Positions 29,901 through 38,413 of a stretch of 64,000 nt of DNA are shown here, piece by piece; the stretch's first letter is position 1; each line of letters starts with the position of its first letter. The DNA comes from Paraburkholderia sp. SG-MS1 (lineage in GTDB: Bacteria; Pseudomonadota; Gammaproteobacteria; Burkholderiales; Burkholderiaceae). Under the pieces are notes generated by a model. It was not told the DNA's origin, did not search any database, and worked only from the letters and a program-made list of their open reading frames with translations. The stretch is taken from NCBI RefSeq assembly GCF_012275575.1, contig NZ_NPIH01000168.1, forward strand, positions 1 through 64,000, given 5' to 3'. The position numbers and the translations under genes were made by a program.

Positions 29901-31119
29901 ATTCGACTGGGAGGGCGGCTGCATCTCCGTACGCTAGTACTGAAAAGGCGTCTGACTCAATTAAACGACGGGCTCCATCGACGTCTCCGGAACCTGCGAG
30001 ATGAGTCGCAAACCAGGCGTACAGTCCGCGTAGTTCGGTAGGCGGACAACCGTCAAATCCGCTTATCAACGCGATGGCTCTAGAGAGTGGATAGGCAGCC
30101 TTGTTGTCTTCTCCCAAAACTGTTTGCGCCAGAGCTTTTCCGGCAAGAAACTCCGCTATCGTTCGATGCTGAGGCTCAAATCGCCTGCCTTCTCCCTTGA
30201 ATAGCGAGCAGTCGAGCATATCGGAGAGTTCAATGTTTTCTAATCCCAAGTCAGTGGCATCCAGCAGCAGGCACTGTTCGGTTTGTGCATTCGCCTTGCT
30301 TGTATTGGACCGCCAGATGTGGTCGGCACCGGACAGCAGCAGTATGAGACACGCTTGGCTCGCAAGAGCAATCCGTTGCTGTGTCGAGAGGCGTGACTGT
30401 CCCTCATAGTCGACGTTGTCTTCTTCTGCCGACGCATTGGTTGCTGCGCGAAACAAATCGTATCTGCCTGACGGCCACACGCCCACGTTTCGGCTTACTG
30501 CTTTATGGAGAAGCTTTACGCTGAGTGGGGTCTGCAGGAATCCATGGGCACCGAAACTATTTGCGGTTTCTACGAATTGTTCCGGTGACCGCTCGCCGAG
30601 ATGACGCAGTATGGCCAGCACTTCCTCGCCGAGCAATGGTTGTAATTGAACGACCAAAGGTGGTTCGTTATTGCTTAATTGGAGAAAGGGTTTGATATCC
30701 GCTTCGCTTCGCCAATCCTCAGAGCGGCATGCAATGCGCCATCGAGTCGCATTGAGGTCGCGCATCGCAGCCGTGAGGTCCCAAGCTTTGTCAGTGGGAT
30801 TACCATCGCTTCGGTACTCATCAATGCCATCAACGTAGAGAATTTTCGTCTTGTCGACTGTGAGCGTGTGTTGCTTGGCGGCCTTGAATATCAATTCCCG
30901 GGCCGTATAAACAACGGAGCCATCTCTTGCTGCTTCTGCCCTTAAGGTTGACGTCTTGCCGCTCCCAGGCTCGCCAAGTAGGACGACAAAAGGGAAGTTG
31001 ACGAGGTCACTAACAAATCGGACTTCTTGCTCATCTTGCGCGCGTGCGCCAATGACCCGAATACGACGATTTAAAACAGGAAAATCGGGTGACAAATCCA
31101 ATTGGGTTTCTAAGCTCAT
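26983..31119 (-). CDS. Giant NACHT-like NTPase with C-terminal PD-(D/E)XK nuclease-like domain (copy 1)
   Basis: A 1378-residue protein from ATG 31119 (MSLETQLDL); an upstream start at 31230 would add 37 residues. Residues about 42-250 form a STAND/NACHT-type P-loop domain: Walker A GEPGSGKTS (49-57) and Walker B ILYVDGIDE (93-101), followed by a sensor-like CRSEDW. The long middle is helical with HEAT-like repeats and would suit ligand sensing. The C-terminal 120 residues contain a nuclease-like core with Asp1262 (RADII), Glu1276 and Lys1278 (IEAK), then QL and YLVFWF, ending in a Lys/Pro-rich tail. A sensor NTPase that releases a DNA nuclease fits antiphage immunity, as in Avs/bNACHT systems, but here the effector is at the C-terminus. 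It stands alone and shares its C-terminal domain with the protein at 41623. Confidence 0.75.
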   Translation of the reverse strand: MSLETQLDLSPDFPVLNRRIRVIGARAQDEQEVRFVSDLVNFPFVVLLGEPGSGKTSTLRAEAARDGSVVYTARELIFKAAKQHTLTVDKTKILYVDGIDEYRSDGNPTDKAWDLTAAMRDLNATRWRIACRSEDWRSEADIKPFLQLSNNEPPLVVQLQPLLGEEVLAILRHLGERSPEQFVETANSFGAHGFLQTPLSVKLLHKAVSRNVGVWPSGRYDLFRAATNASAEEDNVDYEGQSRLSTQQRIALASQACLILLLSGADHIWRSNTSKANAQTEQCLLLDATDLGLENIELSDMLDCSLFKGEGRRFEPQHRTIAEFLAGKALAQTVLGEDNKAAYPLSRAIALISGFDGCPPTELRGLYAWFATHLAGSGDVDGARRLIESDAFSVLAYGDAAALPVELKRAILENLGKNDPYFRASSDWQGTETIALGGLATEELASDFSQILQAGQNEGHVLVTVFEVLSAGRPVTSLRPLLRNIVLDTSRPAWQRIRAVRAWLNRSDISQESEDLLAELKKEPSSIAREKVRVQLALAKAAGPLNPKIVKSILSSFEECSEDNTIGHLTDLQLRMEREPTLGLFDEPFSSWRSQAEARPRSGEVDQILDRVLAAAIRQSTNLDGATIWKWICNVDKNIWSALKQESSKALTDWLAKDEKYGIELFDAILSSNPNPDTPWLSVNIYTHVGRRHPSPALIQELLQKADKASLSSIRRRYLSAAVESSRTHVCESDLSFWSVYEALSKNNEFPELLSRLIQDEWSKDHPRSSVKRTGRSSEDARVAASYVDKFMPVLSEIAAGHQANILGWAAQLYFANHATPEPSSGVNRVAYHTNELVAAAIVTGFRSVAYDNVGKFTATELGMLTAANQFRAIELAAVAGIDILLDAKELSTLDSICVEIAISALRMSHFVQSTEKRQRLERWARFRIFRSTDVGTRALTDFWRTALAAGVTDLALISQLMTDVNEASQVVGSVIEILLVEHKNTHATVLKQLMYAASHLLPTTRILELAKEISNDQSVPRINREMWRYVLFFLKPKEYGEQFVRDNESKDLTALLDSYSASDLASVLPHADVSERIVKENIAIRMFGALVSPTAEFDENSAQGRARQIVHRSMQWLSTTGDNTAGEVLRSLADEPSLEDWRGFIIHALANFNRRKRDIGFLHPAPSSIRSALAGGAPVNSSDLFAVVVEELRRLSSELRSDDVTPWKRYWNVDSNGKPTSPLIENECRDRLLERIRDRLRPYKIVPPMPEARRADETRADIISLTASGHTVPIEAKRNNHEDVWTAAATQLQGYASSVGADGHGVYLVFWFGNSPNKTTSRPDGSDGPMTATEMEKMLKADLPADISIKTEVIVFDVSDPRSKGAKPRKPRKPKAA

Positions 31120-31310
31120 AGTATTTTCGGTTTGGTCCCTAAGTTTGGAGTATATCGTTCGACCAATTTCCAACCGAGCAATGACAATGCGTGTGACTGC
31201 ATTGCGGTATCTAGTTCCACACAGATGCACAAGGCAACAAGCAGCGCTACTAAATTGGTTGTGAAGGCCTTTATCCTAATTTAGCGTGCCTCTGGAATTG
31301 TGTCAGAGCC

Positions 31311-32270
31311 TCAAGCTGCTAGCCTGTGCTCATAATAAGGTCGGTCTCTGTCATCAAGAATGGCATACATCGCTTGTAGGTTGGATACTTTAGGGTTCAG
31401 CCATGCTTCGATATTTTCCCTTTTGATGGGGACGATGCATCGGTCGTGACCAGCGGCCGCAATTTCCGGCGGGGGCTCATCGGTGATAGCGGCGAACGAG
31501 AGCAGGTCCGGCTCTCCCGGTGCGCTCCATCGAGACCACAGGCAGGCGACGTGCATTACTTGACCGTTGCTTGGGCGAAACTCCAAGACGACGTTCTCGT
31601 CCTTCTGGTGCGTCTCCAGCAATGTCCCCTCCATCTTCGCTTTGCTGACGTTTTCGTAGAATACGTCCACGAGCATCACTCCGTGCATGTGTCCAAAGCA
31701 CGGCTTCCAGAATCCTTCGAGATTGTCGCGGCGCGCGTTGTACGTGCCGGGATATTTCACGTCGTAATTGGCAGGCTTACCAACAATCCGACACTGGTAT
31801 CGCATCGGCTTGACAACGTACTCGCCATTGTTCATCACGAGGACCGGCGCGTAGTGTCCGGGAAAGATACGAGAGTCACGAGGTTTTGACTCGGTTCGGT
31901 TTATATCTTCAATGCGACGCAGCGACGCTTCGATTTTGTCCGTAGCGATGCGCTTGCTTTCGGTTGCAGCTCTCGTCACCTTCGACTGAAGCGTACGCTC
32001 GGCGTCTGCGAGCCGGGCGCGTTGCTTGAAGAGTTCCTGCTCCAGTTTCGTCGCCTGCTCGGCGTTGAATCCGGTGATGAGCTGCCTTATCTCTCGCTCG
32101 CCATCCGTCTGCGGGTCGCGGAAAAAGTCGTCGAGTGCTTTCGGAATCTTTGCCTTGCTGCCTTCTGCGCGTTCGAAGTAGAGCCGTGCGAATTCCGCGA
32201 TGTCCATGTGTGCACCGAAGGTGCGTACGTACCGTCGATAGTCAGCGTGAATCTGAGCCGAGTAGCACAT
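31311..32270 (-). CDS. SOS response-associated peptidase (SRAP/YedK-HMCES family), extended form
   Basis: A 319-residue SRAP protein, longer than the usual 220-250. Cys2 (MCYSA) becomes the N-terminal nucleophile after Met removal and crosslinks abasic sites in single-stranded DNA. The active-site partners are Asn178 (YNARRDNLE), Glu206 (DVFYENV) and His275 (GHDRCIVPI). Residues about 60-125, rich in Glu/Lys/Arg with heptad-like spacing (ATKLEQELFKQRARLADAERTLQSKV), are an inserted coiled coil not present in YedK. GAGGAGG 5 bases before the ATG is a strong ribosome binding site. It lies downstream of the small Cys-rich gene and divergent from imuA across a LexA box, so it is probably SOS-induced. 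Confidence 0.88.
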   Translation of the reverse strand: MCYSAQIHADYRRYVRTFGAHMDIAEFARLYFERAEGSKAKIPKALDDFFRDPQTDGEREIRQLITGFNAEQATKLEQELFKQRARLADAERTLQSKVTRAATESKRIATDKIEASLRRIEDINRTESKPRDSRIFPGHYAPVLVMNNGEYVVKPMRYQCRIVGKPANYDVKYPGTYNARRDNLEGFWKPCFGHMHGVMLVDVFYENVSKAKMEGTLLETHQKDENVVLEFRPSNGQVMHVACLWSRWSAPGEPDLLSFAAITDEPPPEIAAAGHDRCIVPIKRENIEAWLNPKVSNLQAMYAILDDRDRPYYEHRLAA

Positions 32271-32307
32271 GCGTCCTCCTCATCTGTTTCACCATTAGCT
32301 GACTAAA

Positions 32308-32589
32308 TCATCTGCGTTGACTGCATCGGGTCTCTGTCCCGATGCAGGACCCGTCGCAATTCCGACAGAAGTGTCGGTCCCGTACGCTGTCGTCAACTCG
32401 CCAGTTGTTCACCGTCTCCGTTGCCTTCGTGCCCACTGTCCGGCCGTTTTCGCAGGCGAAGAAGGTCTGCTCGCCAGCCTTGCCACGGGCGACAGCCTCG
32501 TCAATGGTCGCATCCCCGAACGCTCGGCGCAATTCAGTCACAAACGCCGCAATTTCAGGCATCGGGTGCTTGCGTACAGGCATGTCCAT
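32308..32589 (-). CDS. Small Cys-rich protein of the SOS cassette
   Basis: A 93-residue protein from ATG 32589 (GGAAG 6 bases upstream; ATG 32607 adds six residues). The N-terminal half is helical (PEIAAFVTELRRAFGD). The C-terminal half has FFACENGRTVGT, then HFCRNCDGSC and TRC, giving a CxxC plus further Cys, likely a zinc site. The function is unknown. It is the first minus-strand gene next to the LexA box and ends 37 bases upstream of SRAP, so both probably form one SOS-controlled transcript. Confidence 0.6.
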   Translation of the reverse strand: MDMPVRKHPMPEIAAFVTELRRAFGDATIDEAVARGKAGEQTFFACENGRTVGTKATETVNNWRVDDSVRDRHFCRNCDGSCIGTETRCSQRR

Positions 32590-32648
32590 CAGTGTCTTCC
32601 GTCGCAAATAAAAAGGGTCCCTTCACGGGCCGAGTTTTTGATATACGA

Positions 32649-32668
32649 TACTGTACATCCATACAGTA
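32649..32668. promoter_or_regulatory. LexA (SOS) box between divergent operons
   Basis: TACTGTACATCCATACAGTA contains CTGT-N8-ACAG, the classical proteobacterial LexA operator, with symmetric TA on both sides. It lies 10 bases upstream of the imuA ATG and 60 bases from the minus-strand Cys-rich gene, so LexA bound here could repress both directions. Confidence 0.9.
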
Positions 32669-32677
32669 TTCCGTGCC

Positions 32678-33391
32678 ATGGCCACCTTGCTCCAAAACGT
32701 CGAGTCGATTCACCCCGCGCTTTGGCGCGGTTCGCAACTCGCGCGTACCCACGGCAGGACGGTCGATACCGGCTACGCGGCCCTGTCGGCCGAGCTGCCC
32801 GGTGGGGGTTGGCCGTTGGGTGCGCTGGTGGAACTGCTGGTCCAGCAGCCAGGGATTGGCGAAATGCGGCTCCTGAATCCGGCGCTTGCAGAGTTGGGCA
32901 AGCGACCAATAGCGCTGCTGCAGCCTCCGCATGTCCCAAATTCGCTGGGGTTCTCGTATCTCGGGCTTCCGATGGAGCGGCTCATCAGGTTGCGGGCACC
33001 GAAGATGGCCGACGCGCTGTGGTGCGCAGAGCGCGTGCTTCAGGCGAGGAGCTGCGGCGCGCTTATCTTGTGGCAGCAGCACATCCGGACCGAAGCGCTG
33101 CGGCGGTTACATCTCGCGGCGCAGGCGTCAGAAACGCTCCTTGTTGTCATCCGGCCTTTGGCCAGTGCGCAGGACGCGTCGCCCGCCACGCTGCGGCTGG
33201 GTGTCAAACCGGCTGACGGCGGCCTCGTCGTCGACGTCGTCAAGCGACGGGGCCCAATACAAAGCGAAGCACTGTCCATCACCCTGCAACCATCACCGAT
33301 TCTTCTGAGCCCCTATGGCCGTGTTCGTCGCCATCTTCCTGCCCCGGCTTTCGCTGGAGGTGTTCCGTCCGAGGTGGTCGCCTCGCACTGA
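32678..33391 (+). CDS. imuA: Translesion synthesis-associated protein ImuA
   Basis: A 237-residue protein with the ImuA/SulA-RecA-like pattern: HPALWRGSQLARTHGRTVDTGYAALSAELPGGGWPLGALVELL. The LPGGGWPxGAL block is diagnostic, followed by PALAELGKRPIALLQPP and RAPKMADALWCAERVLQARSCGALILW. ImuA is a RecA-related accessory factor of the ImuA-ImuB-DnaE2 mutasome that copies damaged DNA. The catalytic Walker motifs of RecA are not intact. The 3' end overlaps imuB by 77 bases. Expression should be controlled by the LexA box just upstream. Confidence 0.88.
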   Translation: MATLLQNVESIHPALWRGSQLARTHGRTVDTGYAALSAELPGGGWPLGALVELLVQQPGIGEMRLLNPALAELGKRPIALLQPPHVPNSLGFSYLGLPMERLIRLRAPKMADALWCAERVLQARSCGALILWQQHIRTEALRRLHLAAQASETLLVVIRPLASAQDASPATLRLGVKPADGGLVVDVVKRRGPIQSEALSITLQPSPILLSPYGRVRRHLPAPAFAGGVPSEVVASH

Positions 33392-34778
33392 GCACGGCTG
33401 CGTCGTGCTGGAGCGCGACAAGGTAGTGGTGATGGATTCGATGGCACGGCAAGCTGGTGTGTTGCCGGGAATGAAGCGGGGCGGCGTAATTACGCTATCG
33501 CCCGACGCGTTGATGTACGACCGGAGCGTCGAGCGGGAGCATGAAATGCAGCGCGAGGTTGCATTCGGTCTGTTGCGTTTCTCGCCGCAAGTGGCGGTGT
33601 GCGACGAAGAAACTATCGTCATGGACGTAACGGCCAGCTTGCGCCTCTTCGGTGGTATCCGGCGCGTCTGCGCACTGACGTATGACGTCGTGAAGTCCAT
33701 CGGCGTGACCATCCGCATGAGCGTTGCGCCCACTGGTCAAGGGGCATGGCTGCTAGCAAAGCGAGGCCGGTGCCGCGTGCTCAAGATGTCGTCACTTGAG
33801 CGGAACCTGAGCGCGCTGCCGTTCACGGTCGTGCAGGAACTTCGCTCGTTCGCGGACTGGTTTCAGGGGTTGGGCTGCCGGGTGCTGGGCGACATCCGCC
33901 GCTTGCCGCGCGCCGGGCTGAAGAAACGTTGCGGCGTGGATTTGCTCGATGCGCTTGACCGGGCCTATGGTTTGTCGCCCGAGTTGTATCAATGGCTCGA
34001 AATACCGCCCACATTCAGTGCGCGAAATGAGCTCCCCGACCGCGTCGAGCATGCCGAAGCCATACTTTTTTCAGCGAAACGCCTTATCGTTCAGATGTGC
34101 GGCTGGCTCAGCGCGCAGCAGCTTGCGCTGACCCACGCCACACTATTGCTCGAACACGAGCGTGGACGCGAAGCCGTTGAACCGACCATCCTCGAAATCG
34201 CGCTCGCAGAGCCCACATGGCACGAGGAGCACCTCGTTCGTTTGTTGAAGGAGCGCCTCGGGCGCACCGAGCTGTCCGCTGCGGTGCTCGCAGTTCGCCT
34301 GACCGCATCCAGTGTGCAACCCGCCGAGCCGCCGAGCGACGCACTGTTTCCTGACCCCGGGGGCTCGGCAGAAGACCACAACCGGTTGATTGAGCTGCTG
34401 GTCGCCCGACTAGGCTCGGAAAACGTTGAACGCGCGGCACCAACGTCCGACCACAGGCCGGAAATGGCGAACCGCTGGGTGCCCATTCAGAACAATGCGA
34501 AGGTGCATCGACCTCCAGCTGGTTTGCCACGACCGACCTGGCTGCTTGAAGAGCCCATCAAGCTTATGATGAAAGGCCATCGTCCTTTCTATGGCTCGCC
34601 GCTCAGGCTCGTATCGACCGGGGAGCGTATTGAGGCGGGATGGCATGACAGCGAAGCGGTCACGCGCGATTACTACGTCGCCGAAGCCGCCGACAAAAGC
34701 TGCTACTGGATTTACCGCGAACGGCCCGTCGTCAAGACAGACGAAGTGCGGTGGTTTTTGCACGGTCTCTTTGGATAA
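33315..34778 (+). CDS. imuB: Y-family polymerase-like protein ImuB
   Basis: A 487-residue Y-family polymerase homologue. The N-terminus MAVFVAIFLPRLSLEVFRP corresponds to the catalytic palm start, but the aspartate seen in DinB (DMDCFFA) is replaced by Leu/Pro, consistent with ImuB being a non-catalytic hub that links DnaE2 to the sliding clamp. Other family blocks are VVVMDSMARQAGVLPGM, IVMDVTASLRLFGG, LRSFADWFQGLGCRVLGDIRRLPRAGLKKRCG and the C-terminal IYRERPVVKTDEVRWFLHGLFG. It is translated from inside imuA, and dnaE2 starts 6 bases after its stop. Confidence 0.9.
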   Translation: MAVFVAIFLPRLSLEVFRPRWSPRTEHGCVVLERDKVVVMDSMARQAGVLPGMKRGGVITLSPDALMYDRSVEREHEMQREVAFGLLRFSPQVAVCDEETIVMDVTASLRLFGGIRRVCALTYDVVKSIGVTIRMSVAPTGQGAWLLAKRGRCRVLKMSSLERNLSALPFTVVQELRSFADWFQGLGCRVLGDIRRLPRAGLKKRCGVDLLDALDRAYGLSPELYQWLEIPPTFSARNELPDRVEHAEAILFSAKRLIVQMCGWLSAQQLALTHATLLLEHERGREAVEPTILEIALAEPTWHEEHLVRLLKERLGRTELSAAVLAVRLTASSVQPAEPPSDALFPDPGGSAEDHNRLIELLVARLGSENVERAAPTSDHRPEMANRWVPIQNNAKVHRPPAGLPRPTWLLEEPIKLMMKGHRPFYGSPLRLVSTGERIEAGWHDSEAVTRDYYVAEAADKSCYWIYRERPVVKTDEVRWFLHGLFG

Positions 34779-34784
34779 GACGGT

Positions 34785-37700
34785 GTGCCCGTGGACTTCC
34801 CATCATCAACGCTTCCGAACTATGCGGAGCTTTTCGCCTTCACAAACTTCTCGTTCCTCCGTGGCGCATCCCACGGGGAGGAACTGGTGCAGCGCGCCGC
34901 ACAGCTTGGCTACTCGGGCCTCGCAATAACTGACGAGTGCTCGCTCGCCGGCGTGGTCCGCGCTCATGTCCAAGCAAAGAAAGACATGCTGCCGCTGGTC
35001 ATCGGTTCGTACTTCCAGCTCGTGCATGCAGACAGGACACCGGCCTTCGGCCTTATTCTGTTAGCGCAGAATCGCGAGGGCTACGGCAACCTCTCTGAGC
35101 TCATCACACTGGGCCGTATGCGGGCGACAAAGGGCGAATACCTGCTCACCCCGTACGACATCTCTAAGCCCGAGAAGGGCTACGTGCATCTGAGGGGTAT
35201 GCCGAACTGCCTGGCCATTCTCGTACCTGATTTTCCCGCGAAAGAAGATGTGCTAGCGGCTCAACTCGAGTGGATGAACGATGTGTTCGCAGGACGGGGA
35301 TGGGTTGGACTCGTCATGCACCAGCGCGCGATGGACGACATACATCGCGGTATCGTCGAACACGTGGCTGACCAGTATCGCGTGCCGGTGGTAGCGACCG
35401 GCAATGTAGTCATGCATGTCCGTTCGCGCAAGCCGCTACAGGACACAATGACGGCAATCCGGCTGCGGACGACCGTCGCTGAATGTGGGTACGACCTCGC
35501 GCCCAATGCAGAAGGTCATCTGCGCTCGCGGTTCCGGCTGGGCAACCTGTACCCGGCCCGAGCGTTATATGAAACGCTCAACATTCTCGAGCGATGCAAC
35601 TTCTCGCTCGACGAGCTTCGGTATGAATATCCGGACGAGCTCGTTCCGGACGGCTTTACCCATGAAGAGTATCTACGCCGGGAGACGTACATTGGTGCGC
35701 ACCGGCGCTATCCCGATGGCATTCCGCACACCGTGCAGGAACAGATTGAGCACGAGCTCCAGCTTATCCGTGAACTGGAATATGAAGCCTACTTCCTCAC
35801 GGTCTACGACATCGTTCGCTTCGCACGCAGCCAGCACATCCTGTGTCAGGGGCGCGGGTCTGCTGCAAATAGCGCGGTCTGCTACTGCCTTGGGGTGACC
35901 GAGGTGGACCCGGCGCGGGGCAACATGCTCTTCGAGCGATTCATTTCGAAAGAACGCGGCGAGCCTCCCGACATCGACGTGGACTTCGAACACCAGCGTC
36001 GCGAAGAAGTAATCCAGTACATCTACCGGAAGTACGGACGGGACCGTGCGGCCATCGCAGCGGCAGTATCGACCTACCGGCCGCGCGGCGCGTTGCGCGA
36101 AAGCGGCAAGGCGCTCGGCATCGACCCACAGATTGTGGATAAGGTCGCGAAGTCGCACCAGTGGTTTGACCATTCGGCAGACCTGCTTCAACGCTTCGCT
36201 GAGACTGGCCTCGACCCAGAGAATCCGCTCATTGGTCTATGGGCGAAGCTGGCCGCGCAGATTCTCAACTTCCCGCGACACCTGTCACAGCACTCGGGCG
36301 GCTTCGTCATCAGTCGCGGCAAGCTCACGCGACTCGTGCCGGTCGAGAACGCTGCAATGGCCGACCGGTCCGCGATTCAGTGGGACAAGGACGACCTTGA
36401 GGCGCTCGGCCTGCTGAAGATAGACGTTCTCGCGCTCGGCATGCTATCGGCGATTCGGCGCACGCTCGACATCGTGTCGGAGCAGCGCGGCGAGCGCTTC
36501 GAGATGCAGGACATACCCGCTGAAGACGCGGCAACGTACGAGATGATTTCTCGTGCCGATACCGTAGGCGTGTTCCAGATTGAGTCGCGCGCTCAGATGA
36601 GCATGCTGCCGCGCATGAAGCCTCGTGAGTTCTACGACCTCGTCATCGAGGTCGCCATCGTGAGACCTGGTCCGATTCAGGGTGGCGCAGTGCATCCGTA
36701 CCTGCGTCGGCGTCAGGGGGTGGAACCGGTGACGTATCCGAGCGAAGCGCTCGAGGTCGCGCTCGGCCGAACGCTGGGTGTACCAATTTTCCAGGAGCAG
36801 GTGATGCAGGTCGCCATCCTGGCTGCCGGTTTTACACCTGGCGAAGCGGACCAGCTCCGTCGAGCTATGGCCGCCTGGAAGCGCAAGGGTGGCCTCGACA
36901 AATATTACGACCGCATCGTCAACGGGATGATGGAGCGTGGCTACAAAAAGGAATTTGCCGAATCCATCTTCCAGCAGATTCATGGTTTCGGCGAATACGG
37001 GTTTCCGGAAAGTCACGCAGCGTCGTTTGCCTTGCTCGTGTACGCAAGCAGCTGGTTGAAGTGCCACGAGCCGGAGGCGTTTCTTGCTGCGATGCTGAAC
37101 AGCCTGCCGCTCGGCTTTTACTCTGCGTCGCAGCTGATACAGGACGCGCAGCGTCACGGTGTGAAGGTGTTGCCGGCCGATGTCACTATCAGCAACTGGG
37201 ATTCAGTCCTCGACCACCACGAATCCTCCTCAAGACCGGCGGTACGCCTAGGCTTGTCACTGTTGAAGGGCATGAAGGACGGCGCGGCAGAGCGGATTGA
37301 AGCGGCGAGGGCGGTCAGGCAGTTCGCTAGTGTCGGTGACCTCGCCAAACGTGCGCAGCTCGACCGGAAAGACCTTCAGGTTCTTGCGGCAGCAAACTCC
37401 TTGTCGTCACTGGCCGGCAACCGGCGGGAAGCACTCTGGGCGTCGGTGGCTGCAGTGCCCGACCGCGATATCCTCGCTGATGCGCGGGTGGATGATGAAA
37501 CGCCGGCGCTCGGTGCGCCTTCGGAAGGTGAAGACGTCGTTGCCGACTACAACTCGATGAGCCTCACACTTGGCCGGCATCCGCTTTCGCTGCTGAGGCC
37601 GGTGCTTCTCGAACAGCGTCTTGTGCCGGCGGCTACGCTCATGACATACCGCAATGGGAGGCTTGCGCGCGGATGTGGCTTGGTCACAGTACGTCAGCGC

Positions 37701-37940
37701 CCAGGGACGGCAAAGGGTGTAATGTTCGTGACCATCGAGGACGAGACCGGCAACGTCAACGTCATTATCTGGCCGTCGCTGCAGGAGAAGTTTCGACAGG
37801 AGGCACTGGGGGCATCACTGCTTGCCGTGTACGGAACGTGGCAATGCGAGGGTGAAGTCCGCCACCTGGTGGCACAACGGCTCGTCGATTTGTCGCACTT
37901 GCTCGGCGGGCTCACAGCCGTCAGTCGAAATTTCTGCTGA
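34785..37940 (+). CDS. dnaE2: Error-prone DNA polymerase DnaE2 (ImuC)
   Basis: A 1051-residue C-family DNA polymerase. An N-terminal PHP domain (NYAELFAFTNFSFLRGASHGEELVQRAAQLGYSGLAITD) is followed by the polymerase core with catalytic aspartates near residues 396-400 (PDIDVDFEH) and PGPIQGGAVHPYLRRRQG. A helix-hairpin-helix region and an OB fold (LVTVRQRPGTAKGVMFVTIEDETGNVNVIIWP) follow. The length and the missing C-terminal tau-binding tail separate it from DnaE1. It performs mutagenic synthesis past DNA lesions with ImuA/ImuB. GTG start at 34785. A weak hairpin, ACCAGC (37940-37945) / GCTGGT (37950-37955), overlaps and follows its stop. Confidence 0.94.
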   Translation: MPVDFPSSTLPNYAELFAFTNFSFLRGASHGEELVQRAAQLGYSGLAITDECSLAGVVRAHVQAKKDMLPLVIGSYFQLVHADRTPAFGLILLAQNREGYGNLSELITLGRMRATKGEYLLTPYDISKPEKGYVHLRGMPNCLAILVPDFPAKEDVLAAQLEWMNDVFAGRGWVGLVMHQRAMDDIHRGIVEHVADQYRVPVVATGNVVMHVRSRKPLQDTMTAIRLRTTVAECGYDLAPNAEGHLRSRFRLGNLYPARALYETLNILERCNFSLDELRYEYPDELVPDGFTHEEYLRRETYIGAHRRYPDGIPHTVQEQIEHELQLIRELEYEAYFLTVYDIVRFARSQHILCQGRGSAANSAVCYCLGVTEVDPARGNMLFERFISKERGEPPDIDVDFEHQRREEVIQYIYRKYGRDRAAIAAAVSTYRPRGALRESGKALGIDPQIVDKVAKSHQWFDHSADLLQRFAETGLDPENPLIGLWAKLAAQILNFPRHLSQHSGGFVISRGKLTRLVPVENAAMADRSAIQWDKDDLEALGLLKIDVLALGMLSAIRRTLDIVSEQRGERFEMQDIPAEDAATYEMISRADTVGVFQIESRAQMSMLPRMKPREFYDLVIEVAIVRPGPIQGGAVHPYLRRRQGVEPVTYPSEALEVALGRTLGVPIFQEQVMQVAILAAGFTPGEADQLRRAMAAWKRKGGLDKYYDRIVNGMMERGYKKEFAESIFQQIHGFGEYGFPESHAASFALLVYASSWLKCHEPEAFLAAMLNSLPLGFYSASQLIQDAQRHGVKVLPADVTISNWDSVLDHHESSSRPAVRLGLSLLKGMKDGAAERIEAARAVRQFASVGDLAKRAQLDRKDLQVLAAANSLSSLAGNRREALWASVAAVPDRDILADARVDDETPALGAPSEGEDVVADYNSMSLTLGRHPLSLLRPVLLEQRLVPAATLMTYRNGRLARGCGLVTVRQRPGTAKGVMFVTIEDETGNVNVIIWPSLQEKFRQEALGASLLAVYGTWQCEGEVRHLVAQRLVDLSHLLGGLTAVSRNFC

Positions 37941-38057
37941 CCAGCTACCGCTGGTTGTCGCGGGGAGGAGTATTGTTGTAGTGGGTGTTGAGTGCGAGGC
38001 GCAATTCGACTCATCGCAGGAGGATGGTTTTGCTTTTTCTGTTTAGCGGAGGCTACG

Positions 38058-38366
38058 ATGAGCAAAGGAACAGTTAGCGGCCAAAGCGGTGCTCGAGGCA
38101 CTTCGAGCGGCGCATCGAAGGGCTCGCCCAGTGGGGCCAAATCGAGCGGAAGTGGCGGCCGGTCGCCGAACAGCTTTTCCGGGGCAGTTGGCCGAGTACG
38201 ACCGGAAATCCGTCAGGAAGTGGGCGCGGCAACGCTACACCGCGAGGAAGCCGGTGACAAGTTGACCAATAGGGGGCTCCGAAAGCAACACGCATCGACG
38301 ACGTTTGGTCGATTCAATTCCCTCGAGCTATCGAGCGAACACCGACTTGGGCGGCGTCTCCGCTGA
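38058..38366 (+). CDS. Small Ser/Gly-rich basic hypothetical protein
   Basis: A 102-residue protein with a good ribosome binding site (GGAGG 6 bases before ATG). The first half is low-complexity Ser/Gly/Lys (SGQSGARGTSSGASKGSP and onward) and would be disordered. The second half is basic (RVRPEIRQEVGAATLHREEAGDKLTNRGLRKQH). There is no known domain. It lies 117 bases after dnaE2 on the same strand and converges with the minus-strand nuclease-like gene. Its reality rests on the ribosome binding site alone. Confidence 0.4.
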   Translation: MSKGTVSGQSGARGTSSGASKGSPSGAKSSGSGGRSPNSFSGAVGRVRPEIRQEVGAATLHREEAGDKLTNRGLRKQHASTTFGRFNSLELSSEHRLGRRLR

Positions 38367-38413
38367 GACAGATGGATGGATTGAGTAGCTCAAATCGCAA
38401 TTTCCGCTCAGCA

